The translations under genes were made by a program, and so were the position numbers. The notes under the pieces are model-generated. The model saw nothing but the letters and a program-made list of their open reading frames with translations, was not told the DNA's origin and ran no database searches. A DNA stretch of 64,000 nt, from positions 5,704,001-5,768,000 of the forward strand of contig NZ_CP051204.2 in NCBI RefSeq assembly GCF_012516375.2, given 5' to 3'. The stretch is from Chitinophaga oryzae. Lineage in GTDB: Bacteria > Bacteroidota > Bacteroidia > Chitinophagales > Chitinophagaceae. This document shows positions 57,367-64,000 of this stretch, one piece after another (position 1 is the first letter of the stretch; each line of letters starts with the position of its first letter).

Positions 57367-60228
57367 ATGATCCTCAAAAACCTGTTTCTTTTAACCGGCA
57401 TCCTGCTGTGCAACTATGTCTCCGGCCAAAATCTGCCTGTTACCGGCAAAGTAACCAATGCTGCTACCGGTCAGCCGCTGGGAGGTGTCACCGTCAGGAT
57501 CAGGTCTGCCGACAAAGGCACACTCACCAACAACGACGGTACCTACCGGCTGGAGGTGCCCTCCGGCGGAAGCCTTGAATTCACCGCCGTTGGCTTCAAT
57601 ACGGTGAGCGCTAACGTCAGCGGCCGTACGGAAATTAATATCCAGCTGACACCTGCCGCCACTGAACTTTCGCAGATTGTTTTAGTGGGCACCCGTGCCG
57701 GTGGCCGTGCCAAAACAGAGACGCCGGTACCGGTAGACGTGATCAGCGTTCAACAGGCAGGACTGCCCAGCGCCAAGATGGAACTGACCTCGTTGCTTAA
57801 CGCCGTCGCCCCCTCGTTCAACTACAACAAACAAAGCGGCAGCGATGGCGCCGACCAGATAGAACTGGCCACCCTGCGCGGACTGGGGCCGGACCAGACG
57901 CTGGTGCTCATCAACGGGAAACGAAGGCACCAAACAGCTTTTGTATCCGTATTCGGTACCCGCGGCCGCGGCAACTCCGGCACCGACCTTAACGCCATCC
58001 CGGCATCAGCCATCGACCGCGTGGAAATACTGCGGGATGGCGCTTCCGCCCAGTATGGATCAGACGCGATCGCCGGCGTTATCAACATCATTCTGAAAAC
58101 ATCCACGGTCAAACAACTGACGGTAGATGCCGGCTACGCCGCCTACTACGATCCCAAATACAACACCTGGTTCAAACGGGACCTTCGCCAGTACACCACC
58201 GGTCACGCATTGGATGGCAATACCGCCACCCTGGGCGTCTCCTACGGTGCACCCATCGGTAAACACGGCGGATCGCTCACAGTCTCCGGCAACTTCCTGA
58301 GGCAGGGCAAAACCTTCCGCCAGGTATTGGACACTAACCTCAACAATACCAACGGTCTGCCAATCAATACCGGCCGCCGCGCCCATGGCGACGGCTCCGT
58401 CACTTCCGGCGGAGGCATGTTTAATCTCAAACTCCCGTTTGATAAGGGTGTGAGCTCCTTCTATGCCTTCGGCGGCTATAATTACAAGTCATCTGACGCA
58501 TACGCCTATACGAGAACATTTCATGGATTCAATCCCCTTTCCAGTGGCCATACCGACCGGTTTCCCACGGGCCCCGGCGGCAGTCTCCTGTTTTATCCGG
58601 GCATCATGGAAAGCATTCCCACGCCCGGCGGTGCTGCCGACACCATCTTTAATCCGCACATACAAACACACATACAGGACATGTCGCTGACAACCGGCGT
58701 GAAGAGCGTTACCGACAGCGACTGGGAATGGGACTTCAGCAATACTGTCGGCAAAAATAACTTCCGTTTCTTCGGTGATAAAACGTTCAACGCGTCTCTT
58801 GGCAGCAACACGCCCACCCATTTTGAAGACGGTGGTTTCTCCTTCCTGCAGAACACGACCAGCCTCACCTTCTCCAAACACCTGCTCCATGGGCTGAACC
58901 TCGCCATCGGTGGAGAATACCGCTATGAGCAGTACCGCATATATGCCGGTGAAGAGGCCTCCTATACCAACTACGACCCTACTTTCAACAAAGCCACCGG
59001 TGCACAGGGCTTTCCCGGGTATCGCCCCACCGACGTGGTAAAGGCAGACCGTTCCAATATCGCCGCCTTTGCAGACGCTGAATGGGACGTTAACGAGAAA
59101 TTCCTGCTCGGCGGCGCCGTAAGGCTGGAAAACTACAACGACTTCGGATTTACCAGCAACTACAAACTGGCCGCCCGTTATAAAGCTGCCCGCGGATTCA
59201 ACATCCGCGGCTCTGTCAGCACCGGTTACCGCGCTCCCTCCCTGCAACAGATCAACTACAGCTCACAGTTCACCAACGTTCAGGGCGGCCGCATCACGGA
59301 AGTGAAAATTGCGCCGAACAACAGTCCCATTACAAAAGCCGCCGGTATCCCGGAGCTGAAGCAGGAGAAATCCCTGAACGCCAGCCTGGGCTTCTCACTG
59401 AAACCCATTGCAACGCTCACCATTACCGTCGATGGTTACCTCGTAAAAGTAAAAGACCGTATCGTGCTCTCCGGCCAGTTCAACGCCAGCGACGCTACCC
59501 TTGACAAAGAATTCCAGGATGCGTTGAAAGCCCTGCATATTGATAATGCACAATTCTTCGCCAACGCGGTTAACACCACGAACTACGGCCTCGACCTGGT
59601 AGTAGACTACAATAAAAGATGGATGCAAAAAGACCACCGTCTCAGGATACTGTTTACCGGTAATATCCAACACATGAACATTGACAAAATCAACGTACCC
59701 GATAAACTGAATGACAGTTACCTTCACCGGGGTGAGTTTTTCAGCGAAAGGGAACAACATTTTGTGCTGGCTTCTGCGCCACCGGTCAAACTCAATTTCA
59801 ATATAGAATATGGTATCAAAAAAGTCAGTGTAGGCGCCCGCGTTACCTACTTCGGTAAAATCGTACTGCTCGGCTACGGCTTTGCCGGCGATCCGGCCAA
59901 AGAAGGCACAGGACTGCCCGGCGATCCCAACCTGGCGGGCACCGGCATCAGCCCCCTTGTAGCGCTGGACAAAGACGGCACCCTGGTGTCTGAACAATTC
60001 AACTATAACGGCAAAGCCGTCACCGACCTTTATGCCAGCTACCGCTTTTCAGACCGGTTCACCTGGTTCCTGGGTGCAGACAATATCTTCAATGTACATC
60101 CTGACCTTGGTTATGTGCCCGGCGCCAAACTGTCGGCTTACGACGGCGAAACAGGCGGTCCCTGGGACGCCGTGCAGATGGGCTTTAACGGCACACGCCT
60201 CTTTACAAAAATTGCGATGAAATTTTAA
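57367..60228 (+). CDS. TonB-dependent receptor (non-SusC type)
   Basis: Outer-membrane active transporter, 953 residues, with signal MILKNLFLLTGILLCNYVSGQ. A carboxypeptidase-D-like domain covers about 23-100 (VTGKVTNAATGQPLGGVTV). The plug has GLGPDQTLVLINGKRRHQTAF and the TonB plug signature IDRVEILRDGASAQYGSDAIAGVINI (about 205-240). The beta-barrel has GYRAPSLQQINYSSQFTN and the C-terminal FTKIAMKF. No SusD partner is adjacent, so the ligand is more likely a siderophore, metal or small compound than a polymeric glycan, but this is not certain. It lies downstream of the A2M-like and Mpo1-like genes; convergent with the efflux operon through a shared terminator. Confidence 0.93.
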   Translation: MILKNLFLLTGILLCNYVSGQNLPVTGKVTNAATGQPLGGVTVRIRSADKGTLTNNDGTYRLEVPSGGSLEFTAVGFNTVSANVSGRTEINIQLTPAATELSQIVLVGTRAGGRAKTETPVPVDVISVQQAGLPSAKMELTSLLNAVAPSFNYNKQSGSDGADQIELATLRGLGPDQTLVLINGKRRHQTAFVSVFGTRGRGNSGTDLNAIPASAIDRVEILRDGASAQYGSDAIAGVINIILKTSTVKQLTVDAGYAAYYDPKYNTWFKRDLRQYTTGHALDGNTATLGVSYGAPIGKHGGSLTVSGNFLRQGKTFRQVLDTNLNNTNGLPINTGRRAHGDGSVTSGGGMFNLKLPFDKGVSSFYAFGGYNYKSSDAYAYTRTFHGFNPLSSGHTDRFPTGPGGSLLFYPGIMESIPTPGGAADTIFNPHIQTHIQDMSLTTGVKSVTDSDWEWDFSNTVGKNNFRFFGDKTFNASLGSNTPTHFEDGGFSFLQNTTSLTFSKHLLHGLNLAIGGEYRYEQYRIYAGEEASYTNYDPTFNKATGAQGFPGYRPTDVVKADRSNIAAFADAEWDVNEKFLLGGAVRLENYNDFGFTSNYKLAARYKAARGFNIRGSVSTGYRAPSLQQINYSSQFTNVQGGRITEVKIAPNNSPITKAAGIPELKQEKSLNASLGFSLKPIATLTITVDGYLVKVKDRIVLSGQFNASDATLDKEFQDALKALHIDNAQFFANAVNTTNYGLDLVVDYNKRWMQKDHRLRILFTGNIQHMNIDKINVPDKLNDSYLHRGEFFSEREQHFVLASAPPVKLNFNIEYGIKKVSVGARVTYFGKIVLLGYGFAGDPAKEGTGLPGDPNLAGTGISPLVALDKDGTLVSEQFNYNGKAVTDLYASYRFSDRFTWFLGADNIFNVHPDLGYVPGAKLSAYDGETGGPWDAVQMGFNGTRLFTKIAMKF

Positions 60229-60353
60229 AATGCCGTACTCCGGTTTCCGGGGCTGACGCCTGGCTACGTTGTTGTTCAGGCGGTTGAATTGCCTGTCCTA
60301 AACACAATGGAAATCGTTCATTCATGTGATGATGGCATGTTGTAAAAAAGATA

Positions 60354-60377
60354 AAGCCCCGATGAATATCGGGGCTT
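60354..60377. terminator. Terminator between TonB receptor and efflux operon
   Basis: Stem AAGCCCCGAT / loop GAAT / ATCGGGGCTT, 10 perfect pairs. On the minus strand TTTATCTTTTTT follows, and on the plus strand TTATTTA, so it probably serves both convergent units. Confidence 0.85.
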
Positions 60378-60443
60378 ATTTACCTAAACCTACAACTGTT
60401 ACACTGTTATTGCAACAATATTTTATGTCGAAAAACGGGACCG

Positions 60444-62021
60444 TTAGTGCATAGCTGACGGATCCAGTTTTGCAGCTTTCTTAGCTCTTACCATCAGTAC
60501 AAACGGGATACAGATGAGGAACATGAGCCCGAGGTACAGGAACACGTCCATATAAGACATCACAGCAGCCTGTTTGGTAATGCTGTAGTCCAGTACTTTG
60601 TATCCGCTTCTGACGGCGGTGCCGGCGTCCATGCCTTTGGCAGCGAAGTTATGTGCCAGGCCATTGACGCGGTTGATAACATCCGGGTTGTTGGTATCCA
60701 GTTTAGACACCAGGTCGTTACGGTGTACCATGTTCTGGCGCGCCATGAAAGTGGTGATCAACGCCACACCGAAAGAACCGCCGAGCTGGCGCATCATACC
60801 GGTGAAGGCCGCACCCTGGCCAATCTGCTGTCCTTTGAGCGACGACAGCGCCAGCGTGGTGATCGGGATAAAGAGCAGCCCCATGCCTACCCCGCGGACG
60901 ATCAGCATCCAGAAGAACGCATCCGAACCGGTATCAGCAGGTGTGATGATCATGTATCCCCACAGGCTATAAACGAAGAACAATAACATACCTAAAGCCA
61001 CGAGGTACTGTTGCGGCACGCCTCTTTCCAGCAGTTTACCGATGATCGGCATCATGAATGCGGTGGTGAGGGCGGCGGGTATCATCAGCATACCGGACTG
61101 GGTGGCGGTCCATCCCAGCGTACTTTGTGTGTACAGCGGGATGATGAAGGTGGAGCCGTAAAGGCCGAAGCCCAATATAAACGAGAGTACCGTTCCCACC
61201 CGCAGGTTACCGTTTTTCAATACCCGCAGTTCCACGATGGGGTTCTTGTACGTCAGCTCGCGCCAGATGAAGAAGAACAGTCCCAGTGCGCTCATCACGG
61301 AAAACAGCGTGATGGTGGGATCGTTGAACCAGTCATCTTCCTGGCCGCGTTCCAGTACAAACTGGAGACAGCCTACGGTGATGGCGAGTAAGATAATACC
61401 CAGGAAGTCGATTTCATTGATGGCTTTCTTCTCCGCATATTTCGGGCTGCGTACGAACTGCAAAGTCAGCAGGGTCGCGATCACCCCGATAGGGATGTTG
61501 ATGTAGAAGATATAAGGCCAGGAATAGTTATCGGTGATATAACCACCCAACGGAGGGCCCAGTGTGGGGCCGATGATCACGCCGAGACCATAGATAGCCT
61601 GGGCGACACCTCTTTTTTCCGGAGGATAGCTTTCTGTAATGATGGTTTGTGACGTTACCAGCAATGCACCGCCTCCGATGCCCTGTATAAAGCGGAAGAG
61701 TATCAGCTCCCACATGGCCGTTGCGTTACCGCAAAGGAAGGAGGAAATGGTGAATATGATGATAGAGGCAGCGAAGTAGTTACGGCGGCCGAACTGTTGG
61801 GACAACCAGCTGGTCATCGGTACAACGATTACGTTACCGATAGCGTAAGCGGTGATCACCCAACCGATCTCACTGAGTGTGGCGCCCATGTTACCACGCA
61901 TGTCGTTCAATGCCACATTCACGATAGTGGTATCCACGATTTCCAGCAGCGCGCAGAAGATAGCGGTGATCGTGATGATCACCCTGCGTGAGCCGTATTC
62001 TACCAATGATTCTTGTTGCAT
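60444..62021 (-). CDS. DHA2-family MFS multidrug efflux permease (EmrB/QacA type)
   Basis: Inner-membrane drug:H+ antiporter, 525 residues with about 14 membrane segments. Landmarks: ALLEIVDTTIVNVALNDMRG near residue 20, GNVIVVPMTSWLSQQFGRR, LILFRFIQGIGGGALLVTSQTII, and LGPPLGGYITDNYSWPYIFYINIPIG (motif C region). The C-terminus has an extra helix pair typical of 14-TM EmrB. It follows the HlyD-like gene by about 160 bases on the same strand and, with TolC, would complete a tripartite pump. Start ATG at 62021 (MQQESLVEYGSRRV). Confidence 0.95.
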   Translation of the reverse strand: MQQESLVEYGSRRVIITITAIFCALLEIVDTTIVNVALNDMRGNMGATLSEIGWVITAYAIGNVIVVPMTSWLSQQFGRRNYFAASIIIFTISSFLCGNATAMWELILFRFIQGIGGGALLVTSQTIITESYPPEKRGVAQAIYGLGVIIGPTLGPPLGGYITDNYSWPYIFYINIPIGVIATLLTLQFVRSPKYAEKKAINEIDFLGIILLAITVGCLQFVLERGQEDDWFNDPTITLFSVMSALGLFFFIWRELTYKNPIVELRVLKNGNLRVGTVLSFILGFGLYGSTFIIPLYTQSTLGWTATQSGMLMIPAALTTAFMMPIIGKLLERGVPQQYLVALGMLLFFVYSLWGYMIITPADTGSDAFFWMLIVRGVGMGLLFIPITTLALSSLKGQQIGQGAAFTGMMRQLGGSFGVALITTFMARQNMVHRNDLVSKLDTNNPDVINRVNGLAHNFAAKGMDAGTAVRSGYKVLDYSITKQAAVMSYMDVFLYLGLMFLICIPFVLMVRAKKAAKLDPSAMH

Positions 62022-62181
62022 GCAGCAATTTATTTTGAATGAATGCAGGGTGACCAGGAATTAATAATCAAGCCGGTGGTTTCCTGTCTTGAGGTCTTGA
62101 GATGAAGCTAATGGTTTCCGCCTAATGAATAATGTAACCGGTTTAACTATTAACCCCTGGTCAGGATGCATTCATGTATGA

Positions 62182-63270
62182 TTAGTTGAGATGCACGTCT
62201 ACCAACACGTTCATACCCGGGCGCAACCTTTTGATCAGTTCGTTGTTCGGGTCGTCGAATTCGATCTTCACAGGGAGACGTTGTACTACTTTTACGAAGT
62301 TACCGGAAGCGTTGTCCGGGGGCAGCAGGGCAAATTTAGCGCCGGTGGCCGGTGAGAAGGAAGTCAGTTTGGCTTCCAGCGGTGTGCCGGGGAAAGCGTC
62401 GATATGAACGGTCACTTTCTGGCCGAGCTTCATTTTTTCCAGCTGTGTTTCCTTGAAGTTGGCCACTACCCAGGGGGCGGTGTCCATTACCACGCTGAAG
62501 AGGGACTGGCCTGCGGTAATATACTGACCTGGCTGCACATAGATTTTTGACAGCACGCCATCTTCCGGAGCGGTGATCACGGTGTAGGACTGATTCAGTT
62601 TAGCATCGTCCACATCGGTTTCACGTTGTTTGATGGCAGCGTTGGCCAGGTTGATCTGTTTAGCGGTAGCGCTGCTCTGGGAGGTCACTACAGAAGTCTG
62701 GCGGGTGGCCGCGGCTTTCTGTCTTACCAGTACGTCGAGCTGGCGTTCGGCTGTTTGTTTGGCAGCCAGCGCCTGTTCGTATTGTTGCTGGGTGATGGAG
62801 TGGTCCTTGATCAGGTTAGCATAACGTTCATAGTCCTGGTTAGCTCTCCAGATGTTTACCTTAGCGGCTTCTATCTGGGCGTCGATGGTGCTTACGTTTG
62901 CCTGTGCGGTGCTGATGCCTGTTGTCGCAGCGCTGGTGGTCGCTTCAGCAGCGCCCAGGTTAGCTTTTGCGGTAGCGAGGGCGTTTTCAGCCTGTTGCAC
63001 TCTGATAGCCAGGTCGCGGTCGTCGAGGATCACGAGGGTGTCCCCTTTTTTCACGTGCTGGTTATCTTTTACTCTTACTTCTTTCACGAAACCTGATACT
63101 CTCGGAATAACGGGGCTTACATTAGCGTCGATCTGCGCGTTGTCTGTTTCTTCATGGTGCAGACTATGGATGTATTTAGAGATACCGAACGCGCCGCCAC
63201 CCAGTACCAGAGCGGCCAGTACGATCACGAACCCTTTGCTGCGCTTTTTAGGCGCGGATGTTTCCTGCAT
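62182..63270 (-). CDS. Membrane fusion protein of the efflux pump (HlyD/EmrA family)
   Basis: Periplasmic adaptor of the tripartite pump, 362 residues from the ATG at 63270. The frame extends upstream to 63396, and a GTG at 63309 is also possible; TolC overlaps this region. One membrane segment is near the N-terminus (KGFVIVLAALVLGGGAFGI). Then come the barrel-sandwich lipoyl halves (SPVIPRVSGFVKEVRVKDNQHVKKGDTLVILDD and ITAPEDGVLSKIYVQPGQ), with a long alpha-hairpin between (QAENALATAKANLGAAEATTS to LNQSY). The C-terminal beta-barrel ends in LRPGMNVLVDVHLN. EmrA homologues carry solutes from EmrB to TolC. Confidence 0.92.
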   Translation of the reverse strand: MQETSAPKKRSKGFVIVLAALVLGGGAFGISKYIHSLHHEETDNAQIDANVSPVIPRVSGFVKEVRVKDNQHVKKGDTLVILDDRDLAIRVQQAENALATAKANLGAAEATTSAATTGISTAQANVSTIDAQIEAAKVNIWRANQDYERYANLIKDHSITQQQYEQALAAKQTAERQLDVLVRQKAAATRQTSVVTSQSSATAKQINLANAAIKQRETDVDDAKLNQSYTVITAPEDGVLSKIYVQPGQYITAGQSLFSVVMDTAPWVVANFKETQLEKMKLGQKVTVHIDAFPGTPLEAKLTSFSPATGAKFALLPPDNASGNFVKVVQRLPVKIEFDDPNNELIKRLRPGMNVLVDVHLN

Positions 63271-63334
63271 GGTAGATGTATTATTAGTAGCTTTTGTTTG
63301 CGTTTCCACAGCTTTGTAGTTTATTGGTTTGTTG

Positions 63335-64000
63335 TTATTTGTTGTTGTCGAGTATACCCGATGCCTGTAACAATTTGTTGTAGGCCACCAGTGCATCTGC
63401 CCTTGCGAAGGTGTAGTTCAGATGGGACTGGAGGTTGGCCACGTCCGCATCCAGCAGGTCGGTGGTGGTTGCGAGATTGTTATCGTGCTTGTTCTTCGTT
63501 ATGCGGTAGTTCTCTTCTGATTGTTCTATGGCTTTGATATAAGTGTCCATTTTTTTCCTGCTCAGGAGGTAGTTTTCGTAAGACTGCACCACATCGAGGT
63601 GGATGGCGTCTGTCAGCTGCGCTTCGTTGGCCTGCAATTCTGCGAGCTGCGCTTTGGCGCTGGCTACCTTGCTACCTGTTTTCCAGAGGGAAGAGAGGCT
63701 GTATTTCAGTCCCACGCCGGCTGTTATCGCGTTCGTAACTGTGACAACGTTGGGAATGTAGGCTGCCACATAACCACCGGTGAGAGCGAGGGAGGGATAA
63801 TATTCTCCTTTCACGCCTTTTACGTTGGCGAAAGCAGCTTTCTCTTTCGCGCCGAGGGAGGCGGCATCTTTACGGTTCTGGTAGGCCAGTTGTTCGAATT
63901 CCGCTACGCCTCTGTTGTCAGCTTTGTCGGCCAGGAAGACGGTAGTGTCCAGTTGTAACTGTGTGTTGTCCGGCAGGCCCAGCATGATGTCCATGTTGAG
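63335..64000 (-). CDS. TolC-family outer-membrane efflux protein, N-terminal part cut by window edge
   Basis: C-terminal part of a TolC-like outer-membrane channel, open past the right edge, 221 residues seen. Visible sequence includes the coiled-coil helices (FEQLAYQNRKDAASLGAKEK, AKAQLAELQANEAQLTDAIHLDV), the beta strand GEYYPSLALTGGYVAAYIPNV, and the C-terminal helix (RIITKNKHDNNLATTTDLLDADVANLQ-like). It lies 64 bases ahead of the HlyD-like start and completes an EmrAB-TolC-type operon. Real start unknown. Confidence 0.9.
   Translation of the reverse strand, partial: LNMDIMLGLPDNTQLQLDTTVFLADKADNRGVAEFEQLAYQNRKDAASLGAKEKAAFANVKGVKGEYYPSLALTGGYVAAYIPNVVTVTNAITAGVGLKYSLSSLWKTGSKVASAKAQLAELQANEAQLTDAIHLDVVQSYENYLLSRKKMDTYIKAIEQSEENYRITKNKHDNNLATTTDLLDADVANLQSHLNYTFARADALVAYNKLLQASGILDNNK

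Overview
The window looks like a chromosomal segment of a Bacteroidota soil or rhizosphere bacterium of the Chitinophaga type (Chitinophagaceae). This is inferred from gene families, not from a marker gene. It carries a SusC/SusD pair, two ECF sigma/FecR pairs, STN-domain and carboxypeptidase-D-like outer-membrane proteins, SPAxx-type and Cys lipoprotein signals, a Bacteroidetes-type promoter (TTTG, 21 bp, TATATTTG) and almost no Shine-Dalgarno sequences. Several genes appear to use TTG or GTG starts. I see no rRNA, tRNA, CRISPR array, insertion sequence or phage gene.

Layout. Positions 1-3779 (minus) are the start of a capsule or exopolysaccharide operon: a membrane-bound nucleotide-sugar dehydratase, a Wza-type export lipoprotein and a Wzz/Wzc-type protein that runs off the left edge. 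Positions 4485-7217 (minus) are a lutABC-type lactate oxidation operon. Positions 7359-13798 hold housekeeping and accessory genes: a lipoprotein, a flavin monooxygenase, a PIF1-like helicase, a cold-shock protein, an MHS-family permease and rpiA. Positions 13816-27919 (minus) form a polysaccharide utilisation locus: ECF sigma, FecR, SusC, SusD, a GH2 beta-galactosidase and an MGH1/GH63-like glycosidase, followed by a kinase/PLP phospholyase fusion.

Positions 28099-30525 (plus) encode an M28 peptidase and an MtfA-like peptidase. Positions 30529-33667 (minus) are a second ECF sigma/FecR module. Its third gene has an STN domain but no TonB-receptor barrel of normal size. Next come a di-heme cytochrome c peroxidase, a ThDP decarboxylase with a MEKHLA protein, and a probable 3-keto-glycoside unit (HEAT plus two DUF1080 domains, and a Tat-exported Gfo/Idh/MocA dehydrogenase). 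A ROK sugar kinase follows, whose promoter is bracketed by two LacI-type operator-like palindromes. Positions 44157-51078 hold an FtsX/MacB-type permease, a flotillin-like protein, a DoxX/HxlR divergent pair with a strong palindrome between them, and a beta-hydroxyacid dehydrogenase.

Positions 51154-60228 (plus) hold the most unusual gene: a 1,888-residue alpha-2-macroglobulin-like protein with an intact CxEQ thioester motif and, inserted ahead of its A2M domain, a carboxypeptidase-like plus TonB-receptor plug module. It is followed by an Mpo1-like protein and a TonB-dependent receptor. The right edge (60444-64000, minus) is an EmrB/EmrA/TolC-type efflux operon, with the TolC gene cut by the window end.

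Together the region combines outer-membrane glycan uptake and degradation, cell-surface signalling, envelope defence or maintenance, and surface polysaccharide export. All functional statements rest on reading motifs in the translations. No database search was run.
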